A DNA stretch of 64,000 nucleotides from G963678445 sp963678445 (GTDB taxonomy: Bacteria > Hydrogenedentota > Hydrogenedentia > Hydrogenedentales > G963678445). Both the position numbers and the translations under genes were made by a program. The notes beneath the pieces are model-generated. The model made no database searches. It saw only the letters and a program-made list of their open reading frames with translations, and had not been told where the DNA came from. Positions within the stretch are counted from its first letter, which is position 1, and every line of letters begins with the position of its first letter. Positions 26,923-36,501 of this stretch are shown in pieces. The stretch spans positions 2,170,001 through 2,234,000 of the forward strand of contig OY782877.1 of NCBI GenBank assembly GCA_963678445.1, given 5' to 3'.

Positions 26923-26958
26923 CACCGACGGTCTCTTCATATTGAAAGACCGCCGGTG
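26923..26958. terminator. Hairpin between the IS4 relic and the Tad-operon 3' end
   Basis: CACCGACGGTCT (26923-26934) pairs with AGACCGCCGGTG (26947-26958) over 12 bp with one mismatch and a 12-nt loop. It lies 38 bp past the stop of the ELWxxDGT gene. A T-run is lacking on the minus strand, so it may act as an RNA 3'-end stabiliser or inefficient terminator. Confidence 0.45.
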
Positions 26959-26995
26959 CTGTATGAAATTTAGCGGATTACAAATAAAGGACAGC

Positions 26996-29900
26996 TCAAG
27001 TGCGCCGTCTCTGTAAGCTGTACAGACCGAAGCCGGATAAGAGCACGCAAAGCAGCAAAAGATGCGGCAGCTTTGCAGCTGGGACTTGGGCCACGACTTC
27101 AAGTTCATTTGAGCTCGCGTAAACGCCAAGATTGTCTGCGAGGTCAAGGCCCTGAATTTTAATCAGAACGGGACCATAAACAGCATCTTCAGGAATGGTG
27201 GTTGTGAAGGTGTAATGCCCATTCGTTTCGTCCTGTATTGCGGCGGGCTCTCCGTTGACTTCAACTGAGGGATCGAACTGGAGTTCTTCGGAAGCGTCGA
27301 AGGTAATGGTTACCTCGTCACCCTGAAGCGCTTCAGCGGGGGTCGCTGTAACATTAGGAAAGGTAGGTGGCGTGCTATCCTCAAGCCCTGTGCCGTTCAG
27401 GGGGATTTCGAGAACGGGATGGAGCAGATCGTCGGTATGGATCTCCAGAATGCTTGTCATATCTCCAGGTGTCGTTGGCCGAAAAGCAACTTCGATTGTA
27501 ATGTGCGAGCCCGGCGCGATAGTGGCGCCTGGTTCAGGGGCAGAGATGACGGTGAAAGCATCGAGGCCAGCGGTATCGGAAATCAGTGCTTCGATGAAGC
27601 TGATAGCGGTATCGCCGTCATTGTAAATATCGAGGCTTAACGTCTGTATTCTTCCCTGGAGTTGATCGTCGAAGTCGAGGGGGTCTGTTCCTGGTGCGAT
27701 GGTTCGCAAATTGAGGACCCAGAGTTCCTGACCGTCGATGGTATTGTCGTCGGCCAAGAAGGCAACGTAGCGGCTGAAGCAGGTGAGTTGCAGAGGAGCG
27801 GAGCTTGCCGAACCGGTAGCAAGATCGAAGAGGAGGCGGGTTCCCGTTACGGTGCCGTCGCTGATCCACAGCTCGCGACCGCTGGCGCCATCATCGGCGG
27901 CAAAAAGGAATACGCTACCTCCTATAGCGGTGATTTCGGAGGGGGAGGAGTCGCCGGATTCATTGATATCGGCAAACAGGTCGACCGAATCCGCTACGGT
28001 GTCGTACACCCAAAGTTCCTCGCCGTTCGTGCCGTCGTCGGCGGAGAAGTAGAGCTTGGCGCCTACAGCAGCCAGGGATTCAGGATTCGAATTGCCGCCA
28101 GGATTGATATCGGCCAAGAGGGTGGTTCCTGCTGGAGTGCCGTCACTGATCCACAGTTCGCGGCCGTTGACACCGTCGTTTGCACTGAAGAAGAGAAAGC
28201 CGTTGCAGACCGTAAGGTTTTCGGGTTTGCCGTCAGCGGTTCCGGGGTTGATGTCGGCGGCGATGACGGTACCTTCTGCGGTGCCGTCGCTGAACCATAG
28301 TTCTTTACCATAGGTATTCGTATCAACGACCCAGCAAAGCAGGCTGCCGAGGGCGACCCAGTCGCCGGGCGAACCGGCAGCATGTATATCAATATCCGCG
28401 ACGCGTTCCGTCCCGGCTTCCGTGCCGTCGCTCATCCAGAGGTCCATTCCCGTGTCGCCGTCGTCGGCGGTGAAGAAGAGTGTATCGCCAATGACGATGT
28501 AGTTATCCGGCTTTGACGCCCATCCACCGTAAACGGGGTGGTGATAGCCATCGTCGATGTTTTTCAGCATGTAGGTGCCACTCTCGGTGCCGTCGCTTGT
28601 CCAGAACTCAAGCCCTTCAAGCTCAAAGTCATAGGCGGAAAAGTAAACGGCATCGTTAAAGGCGGTTAGCCCGTATGGATTGCCGATCTCCGAGGGGGTC
28701 TGTGGATCGCTGGGCGAACCCTCAGGGAAGAAGCTTTTGACCCGGACCGTTCCTGCTTCGGTGCCATCCGTTCGCCAGAGGTCTGGGCGGCGTATTCCTG
28801 AATATTGGAAGAAATAGAGTTCGCCATTCTGTGGCACAAGGTCGTAGGGGGCGTTGGTGGGGTTGGGGCCGATTGCCTTGACGAGTGTGGTGCCGGCCCG
28901 GGTGCCGTCAGAGACCCACAATTCGCTGCCGTCAGTGCCGTTATTGGCGGAAAAGAAAAGGCGGTCATCCATGGGTGTGAGGGAGGCGCATTCGGAATGT
29001 GAAGGACCGGGTGCGACATCGGCGAGCATGTGGGTTCCCGCTTCGGTACCGTCGCTGACGAAGACTTCCCTGCCATAGGTAAGGTAGTCGGTATCCGCGC
29101 TGAAGATGGCCACATTTCCCAGCGCCACGATATCGGCGGGATCGCTGTGGGCCCCCCTATTGTGGATATCCTTCACTTCGACCGTACCTTCCTCGGTACC
29201 GTCGGTCATCCATAGCTCGCGTCCATGTCCATCTACTTGCAGCGAGGGCCCGCTGTTGGCCTGGAAGAAGAGGCGCTCACCTTGGCTTGTGTTGACGACA
29301 CAGAGGTGTTGAGGAGCTCCGTCCTTGTTGATGTAGGGGCTTCCGGAGGTTCCTGAACCTGTGAGGTAGAGATTGATGTCTTTGACGAGTTCCGTACCTG
29401 CCGGGGTGCCGTCGGTACGCCAGAGTTCCTGGCCGTGTTTGCCGTCGGCATGGAGTGTTCCATCTGTAGCGCTGAAGTAAAGATGACTCCCCATGGCGGT
29501 AAGGTATTGGATATCCGCGTTGCTTCCGGCATCTGGCGACATACCGTCAATCCAGCCGATCTGGGTGATGCGCTGGGTGCCGGCCAAGGTGCCATCCGTC
29601 TTCCAGACTTCGGTCCATCCGCCGTACATGTTCGTAAAGTTGACCGCGTAAGACGGGACGTGAGCAACAAAATAGAGCGTTCCGTTCATGAGGGTTAATT
29701 CCCGCACATTGGCATCACTCTCCTCCCACACCATGCTTCCGGAAGGCAGGTCGGATTCCCATACGCCGATATCTGAAATACGCACGGTTCCGGCCTCCGT
29801 TCCATCGGTGACGAAGAGTTCACGGCGCTTCAATTCAACCTCGCCAAACATGCCTGACTGGGTGAATTCGCGGTTCAACCATTCGGCGGTGTAATAGAGC

Positions 29901-30700
29901 GTGCTTCCCGAAACCACCAGTTCTTCGGGGTAGGCGGATAGTTCAGCTGGGTCAACCGAAGAGCCGACCATGTAGGAAACGTTCTTGATCATCGTCGTTG
30001 TGCCGTCGGTCTCGTGGCGACAGACCTGGCGTCCGTCTACGCCGTTGTCCGCAGCGAAGTAGAGTGAGCTCCCCATGACCACCAATTCCGAAGGGTCGCT
30101 TCCCGCCGTGGCATGGATGTCGTCGGCCAACACAGCGGATGCGCCGTCGAGTTTCCACAGTTCACGTCCATCGCCGGTGTCGCCTTCGGCCGAGAAATAG
30201 ACCGTGCCGTTGAACGCCGCCATGTGCGCTGGATTCGAGTCGCCAGAGCTGTTAATATCGACGCGGGTCAGTGCGCTTCCGTTGTAGATCCACAGTTCCC
30301 GTCCGTTTGCCCCGTCGTCGGCGCTGAAATACAGTACGCCGTTGACTTCGGTCAGGTTCTGGGGATTGGAGGGGTCTGGCCCTTCCTTTATATCCGCCAC
30401 CATTTCGGTGCCTTCCAATGTGCCGTCGGTCTTCCACAGCTCACGGCCATGTCCGCCGTAGAGACCATCATCAGCCGTGAAATAGGTCACGTCGCCCACG
30501 GTTAGAAAATCCGAGGCGTCGGAACCGTCGCTCTCACCCCCATAGGTGTTGATCGATATTTTCTTGGCGCTCTGCGCCCCGGCGATACCGCTCCAGACGA
30601 TTACGGTAGCCAAGGCGAGTAGCGCACATGCATCTATTCCGGGCCATCCGGAAAATCCGGCGCGCTGTCGGCCCGAACTCAAACTTCGGTTAGTCTTCAC
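26996..30700 (-). CDS. Secreted ELWxxDGT-repeat protein with C-terminal sorting signal
   Basis: About 1234 aa from a GTG at 30700 (AGAGGAG 8 nt upstream). A signal peptide is followed by roughly 18 repeats of about 45-55 residues built on 'G-x-E-L-W-x-x-D-G-T-x-x-G-T' and 'LYFSADDG' (for example GRELWKTDGTLEGT, GSELWVSDGTRAGT), predicted to form beta-propeller blades. An ASPM-SPD-2/choice-of-anchor-like beta domain is near residues 1020-1120, then an Ig-like domain ('VTATPAEALQGDEVTITFDAS'). The end is a short hydrophobic helix plus RRRT (LPHLLLLCVLLSGFGLYSLQRRRT region), resembling PEP/IPTL-CTERM signals. It is the last gene of the Tad run, 60 bp after the TadG-like gene, so it may be a co-expressed surface adhesin. 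Confidence 0.85.
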   Translation of the reverse strand: MKTNRSLSSGRQRAGFSGWPGIDACALLALATVIVWSGIAGAQSAKKISINTYGGESDGSDASDFLTVGDVTYFTADDGLYGGHGRELWKTDGTLEGTEMVADIKEGPDPSNPQNLTEVNGVLYFSADDGANGRELWIYNGSALTRVDINSSGDSNPAHMAAFNGTVYFSAEGDTGDGRELWKLDGASAVLADDIHATAGSDPSELVVMGSSLYFAADNGVDGRQVCRHETDGTTTMIKNVSYMVGSSVDPAELSAYPEELVVSGSTLYYTAEWLNREFTQSGMFGEVELKRRELFVTDGTEAGTVRISDIGVWESDLPSGSMVWEESDANVRELTLMNGTLYFVAHVPSYAVNFTNMYGGWTEVWKTDGTLAGTQRITQIGWIDGMSPDAGSNADIQYLTAMGSHLYFSATDGTLHADGKHGQELWRTDGTPAGTELVKDINLYLTGSGTSGSPYINKDGAPQHLCVVNTSQGERLFFQANSGPSLQVDGHGRELWMTDGTEEGTVEVKDIHNRGAHSDPADIVALGNVAIFSADTDYLTYGREVFVSDGTEAGTHMLADVAPGPSHSECASLTPMDDRLFFSANNGTDGSELWVSDGTRAGTTLVKAIGPNPTNAPYDLVPQNGELYFFQYSGIRRPDLWRTDGTEAGTVRVKSFFPEGSPSDPQTPSEIGNPYGLTAFNDAVYFSAYDFELEGLEFWTSDGTESGTYMLKNIDDGYHHPVYGGWASKPDNYIVIGDTLFFTADDGDTGMDLWMSDGTEAGTERVADIDIHAAGSPGDWVALGSLLCWVVDTNTYGKELWFSDGTAEGTVIAADINPGTADGKPENLTVCNGFLFFSANDGVNGRELWISDGTPAGTTLLADINPGGNSNPESLAAVGAKLYFSADDGTNGEELWVYDTVADSVDLFADINESGDSSPSEITAIGGSVFLFAADDGASGRELWISDGTVTGTRLLFDLATGSASSAPLQLTCFSRYVAFLADDNTIDGQELWVLNLRTIAPGTDPLDFDDQLQGRIQTLSLDIYNDGDTAISFIEALISDTAGLDAFTVISAPEPGATIAPGSHITIEVAFRPTTPGDMTSILEIHTDDLLHPVLEIPLNGTGLEDSTPPTFPNVTATPAEALQGDEVTITFDASEELQFDPSVEVNGEPAAIQDETNGHYTFTTTIPEDAVYGPVLIKIQGLDLADNLGVYASSNELEVVAQVPAAKLPHLLLLCVLLSGFGLYSLQRRRT

Positions 30701-30760
30701 TTTTCGTTCTCCTCTTGCTTTATAGGTTATAGACGCCCGCCCCATGCGTAGCGTCCGTAT

Positions 30761-32128
30761 TTATGATGAAACCAGCGTTCCCAGCTTAGGAAACAGGGGG
30801 GAATACCAAGGTGCGAATTGCGGATTGAAGATACTCCGGCCAGAATTGCTTGACGCCCAACCGCCGCGCAGCTCGATCTGATCGGCAAATATCCGGATTC
30901 GCAGCTCGCAGGGGGAAAGGTGTTGTGGGGCATGTGAGTAGTAGGTAAACTGCCCCTCCGTACGGAATACAACGCCATTGAATTCGAATCCCGGTATTTC
31001 GGTATCGGCCCGGTCCTGTAGGAAGATACGCCCCCGAGTGTAGATCTCGACATGCTCGTCGCCCGGATTGCCGAATCGGATTCCTTTCATGTAGTTGTAT
31101 TGGATGCCGATGCTGTAGTGGCCCTCGCAGGCGATGGTAAAGTTATAGGCATGCCATTTTTCGTCGTAATAGTCGTCGTATCCGTAAAGATTGTCCATGT
31201 TGGTATAGAGTCGGATAAAACTGGGGGAGGAGTTGGGGTCGTTGAGCGCGAAGTAGTACGTGACACCATTGTGATCACCGTCTTTGGGAAGAAAAAGGTG
31301 GCTTCCGAGCGGGTGTCCGACGCGGCCGTAGTAAAACATCTCTGTTTCTTCAAGCACACCCTCTTCCCACTCCTGTGGATACAGGATCACGTCGGCCTCT
31401 TCGCGTAGGCCGTCCCAGTCAATTCCCGGTATATGCACGGCTGGCGCTCCGCTACTCCCCGGACCGTTACTGATCAGGCCGGTGGCGGTGACAGGTGACT
31501 TTCCCTCAAACCCCTCCGTGCCGCTAAACTTAATGTCGGCGTTGCTATGCAGGGGGCAGGCCTGAAAACAGGAATAGCCCTCAGTGAAAACATTCTTCGT
31601 CTTGATTCCTCCAGAGCTCCCCAATGCCATGAATCCGTACTCGCGCAAGTAGGCAACAGCTGACACGGCGACACCGCCTTCGCCAGCGTCTCCAGAGCCG
31701 ACTGCGATTGTCGGGAGTTTTTCTCTTACAATCACCATAACCGCATTGGGATAGAGCCCATCGGGAAGCGCGCCCGTTTCGGCAGACAGAAAGTCCCGGT
31801 AGACGCTGAAGTCGGCATGGCGTTCATAAGCATCGTAATAACCGATTTGTACTTCAGTGTCTACGTTGTTCACTCCGTTTTCGGCCAGCATGGCAGCTAC
31901 ATCGTCGGCGACGGCGTCATGGCCGTTTTGAAGGTTACGCATAGAAGCCAAGGTAGCTGCTTCGACGGCATGCTGGAGACGGTTCTTCTCGATGCTCAGC
32001 AGGGACAGGTCAAAGGCCAGAGCCACGGCAAAGACAAGAAGGCCAAGTGAAAACGCGAGAAAAATGCTTACATTACCGCGTTCATCGCCCACCATCCGGC
32101 GGAACCGTATCAGGCAGTGTGTTTTCAT
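30761..32128 (-). CDS. tadG: TadG-like pilus-assembly protein
   Basis: About 455 aa from ATG 32128 (GGAAAG 8 nt upstream); a longer in-frame start exists but would overlap the lipoprotein gene. The N-terminus matches Tad/'putative Flp pilus-assembly TadE/G-like' proteins: DERGNVSIFLAFSLGLLVFAVALAFDLS, then LQHAVEAATLASM. The remaining part is a large Gly/Tyr-rich extracytoplasmic region without the von Willebrand factor A motif (DxSxS) that some TadG proteins have. Probably a minor pilus component or pseudopilin-like tip protein. Confidence 0.75.
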   Translation of the reverse strand: MKTHCLIRFRRMVGDERGNVSIFLAFSLGLLVFAVALAFDLSLLSIEKNRLQHAVEAATLASMRNLQNGHDAVADDVAAMLAENGVNNVDTEVQIGYYDAYERHADFSVYRDFLSAETGALPDGLYPNAVMVIVREKLPTIAVGSGDAGEGGVAVSAVAYLREYGFMALGSSGGIKTKNVFTEGYSCFQACPLHSNADIKFSGTEGFEGKSPVTATGLISNGPGSSGAPAVHIPGIDWDGLREEADVILYPQEWEEGVLEETEMFYYGRVGHPLGSHLFLPKDGDHNGVTYYFALNDPNSSPSFIRLYTNMDNLYGYDDYYDEKWHAYNFTIACEGHYSIGIQYNYMKGIRFGNPGDEHVEIYTRGRIFLQDRADTEIPGFEFNGVVFRTEGQFTYYSHAPQHLSPCELRIRIFADQIELRGGWASSNSGRSIFNPQFAPWYSPLFPKLGTLVSS

Positions 32129-32132
32129 GACA

Positions 32133-32441
32133 TTACTTTCCAGGAAGACGCCCGCTGTCTCCATCCGTTCCATCTCCGTCACTCTCAAACTCCCGGGTCA
32201 TGTAGTCCATATAGCGTTTCCGATAGATTTTGTTTGCCAGCGAACCGGGCATGCCCTCCGGTGGCGCACTGACATTTTCTCCACCATCCGGATTCAGGCA
32301 CTGTGCCCGGATGGCCGTCTTTGCAGCCTGGCCATGGACGTAGTTTTTGTCCGCTTGGTGGACACAGCCCGTTGTCGACAGAAGGATAAGGCAGAAGATG
32401 CTTGCGGGAATCCACAGTGGTGTGCGATGCAGATATTTCAT
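32133..32441 (-). CDS. Small Tad-locus lipoprotein
   Basis: 102 aa. The signal peptide ends in a lipobox LSTTGC, so the mature protein would be lipid-anchored at Cys26. The rest is polar, with 'RKRYMDYMTREFESDGDG' near the C-terminus; I recognise no family. The start overlaps the tadD stop by 4 nt (ATGA) and the stop is 4 nt before the tadG-like start, so it belongs to the operon. Small lipoproteins in Tad loci often act as secretin pilotins; that role is inferred. Confidence 0.75.
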   Translation of the reverse strand: MKYLHRTPLWIPASIFCLILLSTTGCVHQADKNYVHGQAAKTAIRAQCLNPDGGENVSAPPEGMPGSLANKIYRKRYMDYMTREFESDGDGTDGDSGRLPGK

Positions 32442-33286
32442 GGATGATTCTCCTCTTGTTCTTTTTGAATTTCCCGAAGCAGGGCATTGACCCGCTCAAG
32501 GTTACTGGCGGCGGCGGCAATGCCTGGATTTTCCTGAAGAGCACGTTGGTAGTATGTCGCAGCCTGTTCCAGCTTTCCGCTTTCTTCCAGGGTCACGCCG
32601 ATATTGTTGTATGCTTCGCCACGGGGCATGACATGTGCGAAAACAGGAAACGATTCTTTTTCGCGTCCCTGTCGCGTCAGCGCCACGCCGAGATTGATAG
32701 CCGCAAGCGCAAATCCGGGGTTGAGAGCCAAGGCTTCGCGGAAGCATGCTTCCGCCGCAGCAACATCATCCTCGTAAAGATACAAATAGCCCAGATTGTT
32801 TTGATAGGTGGCTTCACCGGGGTTAAGCGCTATCGCCCGCGTGAAGTGTTCCCTGGCTTTCTCCCACTCTCCGTCGAAGGCAGAGAGCAGGCCAAGGCCG
32901 TCATATGCAGGCGCGAAGTCGGGATTTAGCTTGAGGGACTGATGAAACGCCTTACTGGCGGCTTCCGGTTTTTTCGTTTCGCGATAGCAGACGCCGCTAA
33001 GATAATGAAGTTCGGGCTTTTTTTCATCGTTTCCAAGCGCCTCCTGCAGTAGCGTCAACGCGAGCTCATAATGCTTTTGCGCCATCAGTTGCCGCGCCAT
33101 CTCCGTATAATCGGGTGCCCCCTTTTTCGCCTGTGCCTCTTCCCCGTCAAGCGCTTTTGCGACAGGAGGATTGTTGCTTTGGTGTTCATGACGATCTTTT
33201 GCACACCCGGGCAGAAACAGCGCAGCAGACACTACGAGGAGAAGCATATGCTGACAAAGGCTATGCCGGTAGGAGAAAACGTTCAT
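32438..33286 (-). CDS. tadD: TadD-like TPR lipoprotein
   Basis: 282 aa. Lipobox LFLPGC (Cys28). About five TPR units follow, for example 'YELALTLLQEALGNDEKKPELHYLSGVCYRE', 'PDFAPAYDGLGLLSAFDGEWEKAREHFTRAIALNPGEATYQNNLGYLYL' and 'EEALALNPGFALAAINLGVALTRQG'-type text, ending in a Gln/Glu-rich tail. TadD proteins support secretin assembly in the Tad (Flp) apparatus. It starts directly after the tadC stop and overlaps the small lipoprotein gene by 4 nt. Confidence 0.88.
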   Translation of the reverse strand: MNVFSYRHSLCQHMLLLVVSAALFLPGCAKDRHEHQSNNPPVAKALDGEEAQAKKGAPDYTEMARQLMAQKHYELALTLLQEALGNDEKKPELHYLSGVCYRETKKPEAASKAFHQSLKLNPDFAPAYDGLGLLSAFDGEWEKAREHFTRAIALNPGEATYQNNLGYLYLYEDDVAAAEACFREALALNPGFALAAINLGVALTRQGREKESFPVFAHVMPRGEAYNNIGVTLEESGKLEQAATYYQRALQENPGIAAAASNLERVNALLREIQKEQEENHP

Positions 33287-34198
33287 TTACAACACTCCTT
33301 TCAAGCTGTCCAAAAGGCGTATTGCCGCCGGTCCCATAACAATAAGCATCAGTGCGGGCATGATGAAGAGCACGGTGGGAAAAACTAGTTTCGCGGGAAG
33401 CTTTGCGCCTTTTTCCTCGGCAATCTGGCGGCGTTCAACGCGCAGACTTTCGGTGTATACACGAAGCGCTTCGGCAATATCGGTGCCAAAGCGAACCGAC
33501 TGCGCCAAAACGTTGACAACGGCCGTCAGACTCTCTTCTTCATTACGCTGCGCAAGTTTTGCCAGGGCCTGTTCCCGGGGGATTCCACTCTCGACTTCGT
33601 AGAAGTAGATCTCAAACTCTGTGGATAGCGCCGGAGCGATATGCTTTAATTCGCCACTGACGCGAATAAGTGCGCGGTCAAAACTGAGGCCTGCGTGAAT
33701 GCAGATGAGGAGGATGTCCAGCGCATCGGGTAGCTCGCGAAATATCTCGCGTCGTCGTCGTTTAACTTTTCGTGCCAGATACCATCGGGGCGCAAAGTGT
33801 CCTGCCACCAGAAAGGCATATCCCATGGCAAGGCCCTGCAGGGACAGGCCATAAAGTGAAAGGAACAGGGTGGAACCCAAAATCCCGAAGCTGATCGTAC
33901 AAAAAACGCGCCAGCCAGTGTAGAGGTGAAAGGCATTGGGCGAGCGGTAACCGGCATGCATGAGGCGCATTTCCACCCGGTGTCGCTCTTCTTCTTTTCC
34001 TGGACGAAAACGTGCACCGAGGGTGCCGATTATGCGACTTAGAAGGGCGTAGAGGCCCAAACCTTGAGCCTGAGCAGGTGTGGTGACGCGTTCCAGTATG
34101 CGGCGTCGCTCCTGACGGGATGACCAGCGCCAGTAGAGAAGGATGACGCTGGAACTGACAGAGAGAAACACGGCGAAAAATAAGGGTTGTATATTCAT
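33287..34198 (-). CDS. tadC: Tad inner-membrane platform protein TadC
   Basis: 303 aa. The GspF/T2SSF domain is near residues 160-290 ('FRELPDALDILLICIHAGLSFDRALIRVSGEL', 'EQALAKLAQRNEEESLTAVVNVLAQSVRFGTDIAEALRVYTESLR'), with hydrophobic helices at the N-terminus, near 110-145 and at the C-terminus (PTVLFIMPALMLIVMGPAAI). TadB and TadC form the inner-membrane core that works with the TadA/CpaF ATPase. Its start overlaps tadB by 4 nt. Confidence 0.92.
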   Translation of the reverse strand: MNIQPLFFAVFLSVSSSVILLYWRWSSRQERRRILERVTTPAQAQGLGLYALLSRIIGTLGARFRPGKEEERHRVEMRLMHAGYRSPNAFHLYTGWRVFCTISFGILGSTLFLSLYGLSLQGLAMGYAFLVAGHFAPRWYLARKVKRRRREIFRELPDALDILLICIHAGLSFDRALIRVSGELKHIAPALSTEFEIYFYEVESGIPREQALAKLAQRNEEESLTAVVNVLAQSVRFGTDIAEALRVYTESLRVERRQIAEEKGAKLPAKLVFPTVLFIMPALMLIVMGPAAIRLLDSLKGVL

Positions 34199-35145
34199 GT
34201 GTCGATCCTCGTGAGCAGGTACAGAAGGGAGAAGCCGATTGCTTCAAACAGGCCAGCGCCGAGCAAGACCAGTTTTCCTGTGGGATGGGTATAGAGCAGC
34301 TGGAGGTAATCGGGGCGCAGGAGCCACATGAACAGGGCAAAAGCAAAGGGCAGGGAACCCAGTATTCCGGCGGACAGGCGACCCTCGGCGGTAATCGCCT
34401 GTATCTGGCGGCGCATTCGGAAACGTTCCCGGATGGTGAAAGAGATTCCTTCGAGAAGTTGTGTAAGGTTGCCGCCTGTTTCCCGCTGGATTAGAAATGC
34501 GGAGCACAGGACTTTTACGTCGGAAAGTCTGGAAAAACGCTTCTGAAAATTGTGAATGGCGGTCTCGAAGGGCAGCCCGAGCGACATCTCTTCATGGATG
34601 CGGTGAATTTCCATCCCCAACGGGTCCGGCGATGCCTTGGCCGTCTGCTGCAATGCCTCGTCGAGGCTCTGGCCTGCACGAAGGCTACGGGCGATCATGC
34701 TGATGGCATCGGGAAGCTGAACCTGAAGGTCCTGTTCGCGACGGTGGCGTCGAAAGAACAGCCAGACTGTCGGCATGATTCCGGCGCATAATGCAAAAAT
34801 AACAGCGACCAGCAACATTCCGGTCACTATGAGCATACCCAGGACCATGGCGAGCGCAGTTCCAATACTCAAGGTAAGAAAAGTCCCCGGCTTCAGCGAT
34901 GAGCCACTTTGAAGGAGCATTTCTTCGAGCGGATGCAGATCGAAAAGTCGTTGCGCTACCCGTTCAATCCACCCGCTAAGGCTTGTGTGAAGATTTTTTG
35001 GATTTGCGGAAGTGCTTTCCAGGCCGTGGAGACGCTGAATGAAGGCGTCGCGCCGTTTCCTCCGTCGATCTTCCCGGACATACCAGCCAGACAGGATTAG
35101 GCAGAAGGTGGAAAAAAAGGTGATGATTGCAATGAGGTTTTCCAT
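34195..35145 (-). CDS. tadB: Tad inner-membrane platform protein TadB
   Basis: 316 aa. One N-terminal helix, then a pair of central helices (LSIGTALAMVLGMLIVTGMLL and the following stretch), then the T2SSF domain: 'LPDAISMIARSLRAGQSLDEALQQTAKASPDPLGMEIHRIHEEMSLG' and 'LCSAFLIQRETGGNLTQLLEGISFTIRERFRMRRQIQAITAEGRLS', with two C-terminal helices. This is the second GspF homologue of the Tad machine. It starts 3 nt after the cpaF stop and overlaps tadC by 4 nt. Confidence 0.93.
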   Translation of the reverse strand: MENLIAIITFFSTFCLILSGWYVREDRRRKRRDAFIQRLHGLESTSANPKNLHTSLSGWIERVAQRLFDLHPLEEMLLQSGSSLKPGTFLTLSIGTALAMVLGMLIVTGMLLVAVIFALCAGIMPTVWLFFRRHRREQDLQVQLPDAISMIARSLRAGQSLDEALQQTAKASPDPLGMEIHRIHEEMSLGLPFETAIHNFQKRFSRLSDVKVLCSAFLIQRETGGNLTQLLEGISFTIRERFRMRRQIQAITAEGRLSAGILGSLPFAFALFMWLLRPDYLQLLYTHPTGKLVLLGAGLFEAIGFSLLYLLTRIDT

Positions 35146-35148
35146 AGC

Positions 35149-36501
35149 TCAGCTGATCCGGTGTTGTTCGGTGAACACGCCTGAGGGAAGTAGAAAGCCA
35201 TGCCGTTCCATGTGGTTTGCAAAAAGGGATTCGTGCCCTGTTGGTTTCATCCAGCCATAGATGCGGCCCTGGCTGTTCACGCCTTCCTGTTCAAGGGTGA
35301 AAATATCTTGGAGCAGGATCTCGCCTTCCTGTATTCCGGCCACTTCAGATAGTGACACCACGCGCCGCGAACCATCCGGAAGGCGTACCAGTTGAACAAT
35401 GATGTTTATCGCACTCCCTATCAATGCACGTGCGCCGCGTTCGGAAAGAATGGAACGGGCCATGCCGATCATGACTTCGATACGTGCCAGCGCATCTCGG
35501 GGTGAATTGGCGTGGATTGTGCTCATTGAGCCAGGATGGCCCGTATTCATAGCCTGCAGCATGTCGAGTACCTCAGCGCCACGGGTTTCCCCTACGATAA
35601 TCCGGTCGGGCCGCATACGCAGGCTGTTTTTTACAAGGTCGGTCAGGGTGACCTCGCCCTGCGATTCAATATTGGGCGGTCGCGACTCGAGGCGCACCAC
35701 ATGGGGCTGACGCAACTGCAATTCAGAGCTATCCTCGATAGTGACGATTCGTTCGCGTTCGGGAACGAAGCCAGAAAGAACATTTAGCAGCGTAGTTTTC
35801 CCCGCACCGGTTCCGCCAGAGATTAGAATGTTGAGTTTTGTGTATACAGCGCCCTGGAGATAGGTCATAATCTCCGGCGTAATGCTGCACATGCGCAACA
35901 GATCTTCTTTCACAATGGGATCTTTGCCAAATTTACGGATAGAAAGCATCGGTCCATCGAGTGCGGCGGGGGGGATGATTACATTGACACGCGAGCCGTC
36001 GGGCAGGCGAGCGTCCACCATGGGAGAGGACTCATCTACACGCCGTCCCACGCGCGAAACGATTTTGTCAATGATTTGCCGAAGATGGTCATTATTACGA
36101 AAACGCACCTCCGTTTCGTGGAGTACGCCGCTGCGCTCCACGAAAACGCTGCCATGGCCATTGACCAGTATGTCCTGCACATCGGGATCTTCAATCAGCG
36201 ATTCAATCGGGCCAAAGCCCAGGATTTCGTCCATGATATCGACGATGAGGCGGTTGCGCTCACTACGGTTGAGCGGAAGTCGTTCCTGCTCGAGTATCTC
36301 CAACAGCGTATGGCGTATGGAATTGGCAAGGGCTTCCCGCGGCATTTCTGCAATCGCGGAAAGGTCCATGGTCTCTACAAGCCGCATATGCACAAGTGAT
36401 TTGGCGGTATTAAAGGTGTTGCGCTCCACATGAGGCGTCTCGAACCGCTCTCGGTTGCGGTGTGGGCTGCGGTCGTTTTTGACACGATCTGCAATTCTCA
36501 T
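35149..36501 (-). CDS. cpaF: Tad secretion ATPase TadA/CpaF
   Basis: 450 aa. The VirB11/GspE-type ATPase that powers Flp pilus assembly. 'ILGFGPIESLIEDPDVQDILVNG' opens the core, Walker A is ISGGTGAGKTTLLN, and the Asp/Walker B region reads IVTIEDSSELQL and DRIIVGETRGAEVLDML. The His box is STIHANSPRDAL. The start overlaps the cpaE stop by 4 nt. All catalytic motifs look intact. Confidence 0.96.
   Translation of the reverse strand: MRIADRVKNDRSPHRNRERFETPHVERNTFNTAKSLVHMRLVETMDLSAIAEMPREALANSIRHTLLEILEQERLPLNRSERNRLIVDIMDEILGFGPIESLIEDPDVQDILVNGHGSVFVERSGVLHETEVRFRNNDHLRQIIDKIVSRVGRRVDESSPMVDARLPDGSRVNVIIPPAALDGPMLSIRKFGKDPIVKEDLLRMCSITPEIMTYLQGAVYTKLNILISGGTGAGKTTLLNVLSGFVPERERIVTIEDSSELQLRQPHVVRLESRPPNIESQGEVTLTDLVKNSLRMRPDRIIVGETRGAEVLDMLQAMNTGHPGSMSTIHANSPRDALARIEVMIGMARSILSERGARALIGSAINIIVQLVRLPDGSRRVVSLSEVAGIQEGEILLQDIFTLEQEGVNSQGRIYGWMKPTGHESLFANHMERHGFLLPSGVFTEQHRIS

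Noticed and set aside
26996..30700. Regularly spaced DNA repeats that might suggest a CRISPR or tandem satellite
   Set aside because: The repeats are degenerate at DNA level and conserved as the protein motif ELWxxDGT; they are protein repeats.
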